19,671 bases of DNA from DASUVJ01 sp036378995 (GTDB taxonomy: Bacteria > Patescibacteriota > Saccharimonadia > Saccharimonadales > Saccharimonadaceae), in the NCBI GenBank assembly GCA_036378995.1, contig DASUVJ010000050.1, positions 1-19,671 of the forward strand. The letters are read 5' to 3'. The position numbers and the translations under genes are program-made. Positions 6,639-13,889 of the stretch are shown piece after piece. The notes beneath the pieces were generated by a model. That model saw nothing but the letters and a program-made list of their open reading frames with translations. It did not search any database and had not been told where the DNA came from. Numbering within the stretch: position 1 is the first letter of the stretch; each line of letters begins with the position of its first letter.

Positions 6639-7793
6639 ATGGGCATCAATTACGCTGCCATTATTGCCAGCTTAGGAATAACGGCTACGATCGCCGTCGT
6701 CATTATCACAACCCAAAATAACACCAGTATCAAAGTCGAGTCCGCCATTGAAAAACCCTTGCCTGCCAACTGCTCCGACGGGCAGCCAAAGCGCTCTGGC
6801 ATTGCCAACAGCCCAAGTCCGATTCTAAAAAAACTCGCAGAATACGAAGCCGTGTGCAACGGTTCGGTGACGGACCGTATTATGACCTTCGCACCGATGC
6901 CGACGACACTCGACGAGGCTCACAGCCAAGCAATATCGGTCGCCGCTGAACTCAAAGAGTTTAAAAAGCACTCCATCTCTCCCATTGTAGTATTCGAGCC
7001 GTCTCTTACTGAAGCGAATATCCTCAAGCGTATTCGCGGCGGTGAGTTTGATGCGACACTTGCCGAATATTACGCCACTCTTAAACGTGAAGGCGTAACG
7101 GATGAAGTCATGGGTACCTGGATACTATTTCCGGAAGCAAATACGCCCTCATGGACAACAACCAATCCTGAGGATTTTATTGCAAACACCACTAAAGTAG
7201 CTCAGCTCCAAAAGAGCACGTTTCCAGCAAGCAAAGTATCTATCCTATTAAACAGTACGACGTATCCTGACAATGATCTTCATTGGAGCAAGGGTGAACA
7301 AAAAAGCCTTTCGCCGTACCTAAAAAATCTCCCTAAAAATCTAGTCGACAGCATTGGGTATCAAGGATTCCCTTATATGCCCCCGGCCGGATCAAAAGAT
7401 AAAGCCCAACTCGATCCGGCGCATTTTCTTAATCATAAAATAGTCGCGGAAGCATCTGATATTACCGGAATTAAAAATATCTGGCTAAATACCGGCACAT
7501 TTAAAACGATGCATGCTGATAACCCTAATGAGAAAGTAAGCCTATCGCCCGAGGAGCGCGGCAACATTTTAAATGGAGTTATCAAACAGGTGCAGACCCT
7601 TCGATCAAAGGAACTCTTAGTGACAGTTAATCTCTTTGCAGAAGACAAGACGGCAATGAATGAGGCCGTCGATTGGTCCTACTGGAAGCCACGCCAAGCT
7701 GCGACGAGTACCGACACGCCAGTTTTTGACACATTCGTTCGCCGTCTTCGTGCCAACGACACGCCCCTCTCGCTTTACGACAGCCTACACTAA
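6639..7793 (+). CDS. Exported TIM-barrel protein, glycoside-hydrolase-like (GH26-like features)
   Basis: A 384-residue protein with an N-terminal membrane anchor or uncleaved signal (residues 5-24) and an extracytoplasmic domain. Alternating strands and helices suggest a TIM barrel: IMTFAPM, ISPIVVFEPSL, GTWILFPEANTPSW, SKVSILLNS, DSIGYQGFPYMPP, IKNIWLNTG. The PEANTPSW segment (Glu156), followed by a helix and a further strand, resembles the acid/base region of GH26 mannanases. I do not find a clear second Glu at the nucleophile strand, which reads WLNTGTF, so the family and activity are uncertain. The gene converges on the LPQTG deacetylase, sharing the four bases CTAA, and lies beside an exopolysaccharide operon, suggesting a role in trimming or binding the polymer. 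I reject the TTG at 6603 as start because it is the -35 box. Confidence 0.7.
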   Translation: MGINYAAIIASLGITATIAVVIITTQNNTSIKVESAIEKPLPANCSDGQPKRSGIANSPSPILKKLAEYEAVCNGSVTDRIMTFAPMPTTLDEAHSQAISVAAELKEFKKHSISPIVVFEPSLTEANILKRIRGGEFDATLAEYYATLKREGVTDEVMGTWILFPEANTPSWTTTNPEDFIANTTKVAQLQKSTFPASKVSILLNSTTYPDNDLHWSKGEQKSLSPYLKNLPKNLVDSIGYQGFPYMPPAGSKDKAQLDPAHFLNHKIVAEASDITGIKNIWLNTGTFKTMHADNPNEKVSLSPEERGNILNGVIKQVQTLRSKELLVTVNLFAEDKTAMNEAVDWSYWKPRQAATSTDTPVFDTFVRRLRANDTPLSLYDSLH

Positions 7794-9331
7794 TTGTGCA
7801 ACCGGGTAAGAGCCCTACGGCTCGCAAACCAATAACTGCCGCTCGCAACAAGAAGCGCAACGACGCCTGCATCAGTAATTGCGCTGCCGGTCTGCGGAAG
7901 TTCTGCAGGAGCAGTAGAACTGACCGACGCCGGACGAGCCGATTCACTGCGCACTGCATCCGCTGCCTCGCTGAGCGGCAATATTCGCAAACCGCTGCCA
8001 GCTACCATTGCGAGCTGACGGTCGAGCTGATCCGAAGTAACATTATATGTCCCCTCTTCGTTCACGCGGTGATACACGAGCACTACCCATAGATGGTTTG
8101 CCTTCGCATAGTCTAACCATGCCCGGAAAGTTTGGTCGCTCGTTGAGTCCAGAACGCTCATCGCGCGTATGTTTGTCTCGTCAAAATAACGGTCATTGTA
8201 TCCAGCGTCGGAGGTTCTTGTGTACTGATACTCCTTCGAAAATACACCTTGGGTCGTCGCATCATATTTACCAAACGGATACGTAAAGCTTCGGATTGGC
8301 CCCAAGCCGTTTCGCTCAAGGGCTTCCTTGCTTTTAAGCGCATTATCTTTGAGCGCCTGATCTTTTAAAGATGCCTGGTTGCAATGAGAAAGGCTATGCG
8401 AACCTATCTCATGCCCTGTATCTCTTAGTTCTTTGAGTGTCTGAAGATTCATATAGGTAGCCGCGTTCTGTTCAACGATATCGCTCATGACGTACTGAGT
8501 ACTGCGAATCTGATACTTATTCAAAATGGGCACGGCGTCTGTTCCTACGCTACTCACACCATCGTCAAATGTCACGCTCACGACGCCCCGCCGCAGCTCC
8601 GCACCGGGCATAATACGGACATCAAACGTTTTCACATCAACCCTGCCTTTATCTACGGGAGTAACGATCACCCTCATCGATTCGATCGATTCACCACTGT
8701 CGATATGTGCTGCAAAATCGCGCCACTCTTTTGTATCAGCGATTACTGTGACGTTTCGGTATTCTAGTGGCTGTCGGTCCTTTATCTTCATTTCAACTGT
8801 CACCCGCACGGCAACGTCGCTACGATAAGAAAACCCATACGCATAGGTCTGATGGGGCGCCGTACTTACCTGCGGCATCAGCCAGGCAGGCTGTTTTTTA
8901 GTATCGGCCTCACTGCTTTTTACCCGCAGGAACCTTGCGCCGCCCTCTTCGCCAAATTCATAATCATCTCGTTTATCAGTACTCTGACCGTAGTCTTTCG
9001 GCTGCCCATCCTGATCGCTAGTCAGGTTTGCATTAAGCACCAAGTTGGCAGAATTTGCCGACTGCTTTCGGATGCGCTGTTGATATGCTTCGGAGATAAT
9101 CGGGGCCGAATCCCGAGGACGAATGTCATCTTCTTCGGAGCAAATCAGCGGCTGCGCCTTAGCCGGCTTTATAAAACTCTCGCCTACCACGACCGCGGGA
9201 AACGCCACGAGCCCCACGCGGTACACAAGATAAAAAACCGCGATGATTCCGCATATAACAATAAAAGGCGAGGCCGATCCCAGCAGAATACGCAGCACAA
9301 ATGAACGGCGATTTTTAACGGCGCTTCTCAC
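7790..9331 (-). CDS. Sortase-anchored polysaccharide deacetylase (NodB/CE4) with LPQTG signal
   Basis: A surface enzyme predicted to remove N-acetyl groups from an amino-sugar polymer. The 513 residues comprise an N-terminal membrane span (about 21-48), a beta-sandwich module (about 95-240), a NodB domain (about 248-450) and a sorting signal. CE4 motifs are TFDDG (254-258), HSLSH (His312, His316, giving with Asp257 the metal triad), YPFGKYD and VLVYHRV. LPQTG at residues 478-482 (bases 7886-7900) is followed by a hydrophobic stretch and SRRALTRLHN. With anchors at both ends it probably starts as a membrane protein and is later sorted. The start is GTG at 9331, overlapping the TGA of the upstream GT2 gene in GTGA, with AAGGAGG 5 bases upstream inside that gene, so translation is coupled. 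The other end interlocks with the glycosidase-like gene. Confidence 0.9.
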   Translation of the reverse strand: MRSAVKNRRSFVLRILLGSASPFIVICGIIAVFYLVYRVGLVAFPAVVVGESFIKPAKAQPLICSEEDDIRPRDSAPIISEAYQQRIRKQSANSANLVLNANLTSDQDGQPKDYGQSTDKRDDYEFGEEGGARFLRVKSSEADTKKQPAWLMPQVSTAPHQTYAYGFSYRSDVAVRVTVEMKIKDRQPLEYRNVTVIADTKEWRDFAAHIDSGESIESMRVIVTPVDKGRVDVKTFDVRIMPGAELRRGVVSVTFDDGVSSVGTDAVPILNKYQIRSTQYVMSDIVEQNAATYMNLQTLKELRDTGHEIGSHSLSHCNQASLKDQALKDNALKSKEALERNGLGPIRSFTYPFGKYDATTQGVFSKEYQYTRTSDAGYNDRYFDETNIRAMSVLDSTSDQTFRAWLDYAKANHLWVVLVYHRVNEEGTYNVTSDQLDRQLAMVAGSGLRILPLSEAADAVRSESARPASVSSTAPAELPQTGSAITDAGVVALLVASGSYWFASRRALTRLHN

Positions 9332-10440
9332 TTCGCCTCCTTAACAATGACCGCCGAGACCTCATAACGACGCCCTTCGGTTTGCCACCCGCGTGCGACG
9401 GTTTTGAATTTCCGCAGGATAATCACTTCGAGGAATGCCCATATGAATAAACTCAGCTCCAAAAATCTCAGCGCATAAAAATACCATAACGACAGAAGGA
9501 TCGACGGACGATGCGCTGCAACCGACGAAAAAATAGCCAGCACGATAATCGCCATAAAGTCTGCGCCGATTATAAGCAGCGCGCCAGAGAAACTACGCGT
9601 CGTAACAATAAGCAGCGGTAAAATAACCAATAACTGAAGGATGTAGTAGACGCTCTCGAGCATCTGATAGCCTATCCCCGCATCGATCAGTCTCGGCCTG
9701 AAGCCGATATGATACTTGCGTACACCCTGAAAGAAGCCCCTTTGCCATCTGAGTGTCTGATTAATAAAATCACTGATAGTCCTTGGATCCTGCGTGTAGT
9801 TAATGGCTTCTGGGATGAAACGTATCCTGCCTAAATGATAACGGTGAATCTGAAGCGTGAGATCAAAATCCTCCGTAAGGCTTTCTGTCTCAAAGTCCAA
9901 ATGCTTTACAATATCCGTCCTAAAGCAGGTGACTGGGCCGGGCAGAACGGCAATGATATTAAACCATGACTGCAATCGCCTAAAAATATGCTGTCCGTAC
10001 GTATAACTGAAACTTCTATACTTTGCGATCCAATTACCCGGCATACTCTGCACGAACCCGACACAGGCACACCATTTTTTTGCGTTCAAGTGACGTATGT
10101 AAATTCTAAAGTAATCCGGACAAAATACGCTATCTGCGTCTGCCACGTGCACCCACGCATAGCGGTCTACGATAGAGAAATGCTCCAGCGCCCTTTTTAC
10201 CGCCCTCGCCTTGCCACTTCGTTCTACTGAAAGCACGTTCTCCGCAGGCAAAAAACTCAGCGCGATTTCTCTTGTTTTGTCATTAGAGTTATCGTCAACG
10301 ACGTAAATATCGCGAAGCTGCAGTCCTGCCGCTACGGCGGACTGGATCGTTGTTCCGATAATCAGTTCTTCGTTATGTCCTGGGAGTAGAAGAGCAAGGC
10401 GTCGCTTCCGTGTTCTTTTTGTCCCTATTTTCTTTGCCAT
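9328..10440 (-). CDS. Processive GT2-family membrane glycosyltransferase (exopolysaccharide synthase-like)
   Basis: A family 2 inverting transferase that polymerises a sugar from a nucleotide donor while spanning the membrane, as in the PgaC/IcaA, chitin, hyaluronan and cellulose synthases. In 370 residues the catalytic set is complete: VDD (48-50), DAD (101-103), TED (189-191) and the processive Q-x-x-R-W motif (Gln228 to Trp232). The N-terminus lacks the usual membrane span and is strongly basic; about four C-terminal membrane segments (roughly 255-350) follow. Placed between two polysaccharide deacetylase genes and translationally coupled to one, it probably makes an N-acetylated amino-sugar polymer that they deacetylate; the actual sugar cannot be read from the sequence. 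The start has a weak TAAGG site about 8 bases upstream. Confidence 0.88.
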   Translation of the reverse strand: MAKKIGTKRTRKRRLALLLPGHNEELIIGTTIQSAVAAGLQLRDIYVVDDNSNDKTREIALSFLPAENVLSVERSGKARAVKRALEHFSIVDRYAWVHVADADSVFCPDYFRIYIRHLNAKKWCACVGFVQSMPGNWIAKYRSFSYTYGQHIFRRLQSWFNIIAVLPGPVTCFRTDIVKHLDFETESLTEDFDLTLQIHRYHLGRIRFIPEAINYTQDPRTISDFINQTLRWQRGFFQGVRKYHIGFRPRLIDAGIGYQMLESVYYILQLLVILPLLIVTTRSFSGALLIIGADFMAIIVLAIFSSVAAHRPSILLSLWYFYALRFLELSLFIWAFLEVIILRKFKTVARGWQTEGRRYEVSAVIVKEAK

Positions 10441-10519
10441 GATACAGCCTTATTTCAGCACGCAGTAATGAACCGTTATCGTTACTCTGCCTTCCCCTCT
10501 CGTTATTAACCTTGCCCCG

Positions 10520-12220
10520 CTATAATTGGGGTATCACCTCATTGAGTGCTTCATTGTATGTCTTAACCGTCACGCCGCTCGCAACTAGCGCGTTCAATTG
10601 CTGAACAAAGTCTGATTCTTTCGTGTCAAACTGACCTGGTTCGCCGGGGGTTACGCGGTGATAAACAAATACTAACCATGTCTTGTCGGCCTTAGCCTTA
10701 TTGATCCATCCCTGGAACTCAGCGAGCGTTGTTGTCGCCTGCATGTTTTGTACCCGGATTTTATAGATATTAAAGTTATCTTTTGAGTTATAACCTTCAT
10801 CTACCGTTCGATGCGACCTGTAGTACTTTTTGATCTCGTTATTTACGGCTGCGTTATAATCACCAAACGGCGACGCAAAACTCGTTACCGGCAAGCCGAC
10901 GGTTGATTCAAGGTATTGCTTTGAATGCGTAAGCTCATACGTGAGGTCGGCGGTGTTCAGCTGCGACAATGCTGGATGCGTCACGGTATGCGAACATATT
11001 TCGTGGCCGCTGTTTTTAAACGCCATCACGTTTTGCACCTGCGCAGGCTGGCCTTCGATAAACTGCGTCGCATAGCACTGGGTCGATTTTATATTCGCGC
11101 CATTAAGACGAGGGAGAACGGTCGTTACGTTTTCCTCGAACCCATCATCATACGTCAAGCTCACAAGCGGCCTTGAAAAACCAACGGTCTGATACGGAGT
11201 GACGCTAAAGTCGTCAAGCTGCAGCCAGCCGTTACTCGATAGAAAGAAGAATACCGTAACTGACTGCGCATCTTCCGGCACACTGAACGTATCAGAATAT
11301 TGTTGCCAGTTTGTCGTCCCGTTAGGCTCTGGTCGCGGCATGCCGAAGTACCGATCGGTCCCTGACGAAGTAATATAGCGGACAACGACATTCGGAATAG
11401 TATTAGTTTTATACCATGCGCTAAAACGATAATCTTTCCCCTTCTCTAACTGCTGCGGTTCAAAATACCACTTAGCGTCACCGTCAACGTAATTGCTCAT
11501 CGTCAACTTGACGCTGCGATTACCTGTTCGACCTTCATTCACGTACTCATAAGCCGGAGTGTTGCTGCCCCAACTGCCCGTATGCCACGACGTAGGCATG
11601 GCCGGCGTACCGCTAGAAGCCTCTACTGATGGATTGGGAACCGAATTGGCTGGTGTCGGCGGAACAACATCATCCTTTGTTACACTTGCCTTATCGATCT
11701 GAAGCCATCCGTTTTGTTCGATCACATGGAATACGCTTAACTTCTTAGTCGATGCCAGTGTCGTGTACTTGGCCGTTACCTGTTTCCAATCCGTGTTGGA
11801 CGCAGCTATATTAAGTGCGATGTCAGTATATGTCGGTGCGCCGGCTGCATCATAACTTACAGCCACTGCTTTTGTTTTTTTATTCGATTTATAATAATCA
11901 CTAAACGTATACGTCGTATTCGGCTCGACATTAACTGCATTAAAGTACCATTTAGCGTCTCCACTTACATAATTTGAAAGCTGCACGCGTACGCTGCGAC
12001 TTGATTGATAGCCTTCGTTCTTTTTGTATGTAAAGGTAGCCGTATTCTGGCCCCAGCTGTTCTTTATCCAGTTATTAGGCGCAGTCGTACCATTTTCGAG
12101 AGATGGATTAGCAATAAGGTTCGGACCAGCCGCCTCCGCAGTCGGTGATTGCAAAATAAACGCAACCTGGAGGATCAGGGCTGCACATAGTGATACTGGA
12201 ATCCATAAGCCTTTTCTCAT
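10520..12220 (-). CDS. Secreted polysaccharide deacetylase (NodB/CE4) with two tandem carbohydrate-binding-like modules
   Basis: A 566-residue exported deacetylase. A signal peptide (basic MRKG, hydrophobic core, cleavage probably after AEA near residue 31) is followed by two similar beta-sandwich modules (about 33-190 and 195-345), each with an NPS start, a SNYV-S/D-GDAKWYF motif and a NGWLQ-I/L-D ending, then a NodB domain. The catalytic motifs are TYDDG (356-360; Asp359), HTVTH (His411, His415), SPFGDYN and VFVYHRV. It has no sorting signal, so it is probably secreted and held by its modules on the polymer. I start it at the ATG 12220, which begins the signal peptide and has TACTAT 6 bases upstream; a TTG at 12304 would put 28 odd residues ahead of it. 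It is the first gene of the minus-strand block, 79 bases before the GT2 gene. Confidence 0.88.
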   Translation of the reverse strand: MRKGLWIPVSLCAALILQVAFILQSPTAEAAGPNLIANPSLENGTTAPNNWIKNSWGQNTATFTYKKNEGYQSSRSVRVQLSNYVSGDAKWYFNAVNVEPNTTYTFSDYYKSNKKTKAVAVSYDAAGAPTYTDIALNIAASNTDWKQVTAKYTTLASTKKLSVFHVIEQNGWLQIDKASVTKDDVVPPTPANSVPNPSVEASSGTPAMPTSWHTGSWGSNTPAYEYVNEGRTGNRSVKLTMSNYVDGDAKWYFEPQQLEKGKDYRFSAWYKTNTIPNVVVRYITSSGTDRYFGMPRPEPNGTTNWQQYSDTFSVPEDAQSVTVFFFLSSNGWLQLDDFSVTPYQTVGFSRPLVSLTYDDGFEENVTTVLPRLNGANIKSTQCYATQFIEGQPAQVQNVMAFKNSGHEICSHTVTHPALSQLNTADLTYELTHSKQYLESTVGLPVTSFASPFGDYNAAVNNEIKKYYRSHRTVDEGYNSKDNFNIYKIRVQNMQATTTLAEFQGWINKAKADKTWLVFVYHRVTPGEPGQFDTKESDFVQQLNALVASGVTVKTYNEALNEVIPQL

Positions 12221-12226
12221 ACATAC

Positions 12227-12232
12227 ATAGTA
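12227..12232 (-). promoter_or_regulatory. -10 box of the CBM-deacetylase gene
   Basis: TACTAT on the minus strand, 6 bases before the ATG at 12220; transcription would start on that A. No convincing -35 box is seen at 16-18 bases. Confidence 0.45.
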
Positions 12233-12319
12233 CGACGCTAAGATGAGGCACAGCGTGATCTCAATCACACCTTTGCCGTGATTATTTTTGTGATCTATCA
12301 GCAAGCACTAAGGTTCGGA

Positions 12320-12328
12320 TGATACTAT
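12320..12328 (+). promoter_or_regulatory. Extended -10 promoter of the zinc-ribbon gene
   Basis: TG (12320-12321), one base, then TACTAT (12323-12328): an extended -10 arrangement that can work without a strong -35 box. Predicted start near 12335, giving a leader of about 26 bases that contains the AAGGAG site. Confidence 0.45.
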
Positions 12329-12360
12329 TGGAGTACTACTAAGAATCAAGGAGAATGACA

Positions 12361-12660
12361 ATGCAGTGCCCTGTTGACGGAACCGTACTACAAATGACCG
12401 AACGCTCAGGAATTGAAATCGATTACTGCCCGCAGTGCCGCGGCGTATGGCTAGACCGCGGAGAACTCGACAAAATGATCGGACACAACCAGGCACCAAC
12501 ACAGCCCGCATCACACTCCCAGCCTCACGGACCTCAGTATCACCATCAGAGTCCACAGCGTCACGATGATGACTACCGCCGCGACGACTATCGTCACGAC
12601 GACCATCACAAGAAGCACCACAAAAAAGAGAACTTCCTTGGTGACTTATTTGACTTCTAG
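12361..12660 (+). CDS. zf-TFIIB zinc-ribbon protein with His/Asp/Lys-rich tail
   Basis: A 99-residue protein. Residues 1-42 are a TFIIB-type zinc ribbon: CPVDG at the N-terminus pairs with CPQCRGVWLDRGELDKMI, so the zinc ligands are probably one Cys (with a neighbouring residue replacing the usual second Cys) and the CxxC pair. The rest is low-complexity, dominated by His, Asp, Arg, Gln and Lys, with an LGDLFDF end. The function of this family is unknown. The tail could bind metal, and the gene sits beside the copper-type operon, though it is transcribed toward it. I chose the second of two in-frame ATGs (12361) because AAGGAG at 12348-12353 is 7 bases before it and only one base before the first (12355). 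Confidence 0.85.
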   Translation: MQCPVDGTVLQMTERSGIEIDYCPQCRGVWLDRGELDKMIGHNQAPTQPASHSQPHGPQYHHQSPQRHDDDYRRDDYRHDDHHKKHHKKENFLGDLFDF

Positions 12661-12663
12661 TCT

Positions 12664-13026
12664 TTAATGGCTTGAATCTTTATCGGCAGTGGCGTAGCCC
12701 CAATCGGCGCGCCACTGTTTCATTTGAGAGATCTCTTCCTCTTGTGCGGTAATGATCTCCTTCGAGAGGTCTTTAATCTCTGCGTGTTTGGCATTATCTG
12801 CTGAATACTTTGCCATTTCGAGCGCACCCTCGTGATGTTCGATCATGCTATTTAAGAATGCTTTGTCGTAAGCGTCGCCTTTTTTATCTTTTAGCTCATT
12901 TGTCATCTGCGACATCGACATATCGTTTGTCGTCTCAGAAGGTTTTTCCATAGTTGCAGCCGTCGAGACGACGAGTCCGCCAATGAACAACCCGATGATT
13001 CCGTATAAAAGTGGCTTCGTTTCCAT
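12664..13026 (-). CDS. DUF305 (CopM-like) membrane-anchored metal-handling protein
   Basis: A 120-residue protein with an N-terminal membrane anchor (about 7-24) and a DUF305 helical domain facing outward. The family signature FLNSMIEHHEGALEMAKYS holds His64-His65 and Met61 and Met71; a Met-rich MSMSQM precedes it. The family includes the periplasmic copper-binding CopM of cyanobacteria, so copper or silver sequestration outside the membrane is likely. It is the last gene of the operon, 3 bases after csoR, with GGGAGG 6 bases before the ATG. Its 3' end faces the zinc-ribbon gene with only 3 bases between stops. Confidence 0.88.
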   Translation of the reverse strand: METKPLLYGIIGLFIGGLVVSTAATMEKPSETTNDMSMSQMTNELKDKKGDAYDKAFLNSMIEHHEGALEMAKYSADNAKHAEIKDLSKEIITAQEEEISQMKQWRADWGYATADKDSSH

Positions 13027-13029
13027 TTG

Positions 13030-13311
13030 TTACCTCCCTACCATTCTGCCAATAGCCTTAACGAGCTCATCAGCTTTTTCTTCTTGTTGCTTGCCGTCGC
13101 CATTCGCCATGCAATGTTTTGCGTGGTCTCGTAAAAGTTCCAGAGCTACTTTGTCGAGCGCCGCCTGCACAGCGGTTACCTGGGTAAGAATATCAATGCA
13201 GTACTCGTCCTCCTTGACCATTCTTGCGATACCGCGAACTTGGCCTTCAGCTCGTGAAAGCCGCTTTGCAATCTGTTCTTTGTTTTCGGCGTAGCCATAG
13301 GTCGTCTTCAT
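13030..13311 (-). CDS. csoR: CsoR-family copper-sensing transcriptional repressor
   Basis: A 92-residue all-helical repressor of the CsoR/RcnR family (DUF156). The W-x-y ligand set of copper-sensing members is present: Cys38 (EDEYC), His63 and Cys67 (RDHAKHC). Copper(I) binding normally releases it from DNA. The C-terminal part is typical. I start it at the ATG 13311, which has GGAGG 8 bases upstream inside the end of the DUF4396 gene; earlier in-frame starts at 13326 and 13353 lie within that gene and would add unrelated residues. It sits between the DUF4396 and DUF305 genes, one and three bases from them, and probably controls the whole operon through the sites at 13783-13810. Confidence 0.93.
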   Translation of the reverse strand: MKTTYGYAENKEQIAKRLSRAEGQVRGIARMVKEDEYCIDILTQVTAVQAALDKVALELLRDHAKHCMANGDGKQQEEKADELVKAIGRMVGR

Positions 13312-13312
13312 T

Positions 13313-13771
13313 TTAGTGACCTCCATGGTTATGATGATCGTGCGTGAGAGCATGCCCCTTGCCCCGGGACAACAAGTAATTATTAACAGGAAGAGCTACG
13401 AAGAACGCAACCGTTAATGCAACAGGCATCGATAGCCAAAAAATAGGATTAACCAGGCCTGCGTCCATCGCGCCCGGAATACCAAGCATCACAAGATTAT
13501 CGACGACTTCCATCGTTGCAATAGATAACGTATCGGCCGCGAGCACAAGCGGCAATGCGGCAGCTAGCTTCATGCCATTTTTTACAAGTGGTAGCGCCGA
13601 AAGACTGTACCCAAAAATAAAAGCGAGCCCAATTGCAAGGACAACCGTCCAATAATTTGGTAGACCAAGGGCTGTTCCTGCAATTAGCCCGGTAATCTCA
13701 CCGAGGGCACATCCGACGAGACAATGAAGCGTCGCACTAATAGCCATGGATGAATTGTTTTTTGTATTCAT
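13313..13771 (-). CDS. DUF4396 membrane protein, first gene of the CsoR operon
   Basis: A 152-residue protein with about four membrane segments (roughly 13-33, 41-60, 66-86, 108-128). The motif ATLHCLVGCALGEITG near the N-terminus (His16, Cys17, Cys21) is typical of DUF4396, and the C-terminus is a His-rich tail (HDHHNHGGH). Cys and His residues next to membrane helices, plus a CsoR neighbour, suggest copper transport or binding, but no member has a function I can cite. The start has AGGAG 6 bases upstream. No copper ATPase is seen in this window. Confidence 0.85.
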   Translation of the reverse strand: MNTKNNSSMAISATLHCLVGCALGEITGLIAGTALGLPNYWTVVLAIGLAFIFGYSLSALPLVKNGMKLAAALPLVLAADTLSIATMEVVDNLVMLGIPGAMDAGLVNPIFWLSMPVALTVAFFVALPVNNYLLSRGKGHALTHDHHNHGGH

Positions 13772-13782
13772 GCGTTTCTCCT

Positions 13783-13810
13783 ATACCCCCATAGGGTATC
13801 ATGCATACCC
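13783..13810. promoter_or_regulatory. CsoR-type operator with three half-sites
   Basis: ATACCC (13783-13788), GGGTAT (13794-13799) and ATACCC (13805-13810) are spaced 5 bases apart, so each centre is 11 bases from the next and the middle half-site pairs with either neighbour. C/G-tract inverted repeats of this form are known CsoR operators. The site lies 12-39 bases upstream of the DUF4396 start, between it and the sortase promoter. Confidence 0.78.
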
Positions 13811-13826
13811 CCTCATTTGCAAGAAT

Positions 13827-13855
13827 TTGTTTCAAAAATGCTTACGTATTATACT
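13827..13855 (+). promoter_or_regulatory. Promoter of the sortase gene
   Basis: TTGTTT (13827-13832), a 17-base spacer and TATACT (13850-13855). Predicted start near 13862, leaving a 28-base leader. Its upstream edge is 17 bases from the CsoR operator. Confidence 0.6.
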
Positions 13856-13889
13856 TTTATAAAGACCTGCGATAAGGCGCAAAAAATTC

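Noticed and set aside
10515..10530. CCCC/GGGG hairpin around the deacetylase stop codon as a terminator
   Set aside because: Only four pairs and no T-tract on the minus strand after it.
12221..12304. TTG at 12304 as start of the CBM-deacetylase
   Set aside because: It would put 28 residues before a normal signal peptide, and the -10 box TACTAT lies in that stretch.
13312..13353. Longer csoR with 15 extra N-terminal residues
   Set aside because: The extension lies in the end of the DUF4396 gene; GGAGG is correctly placed for the ATG at 13311.
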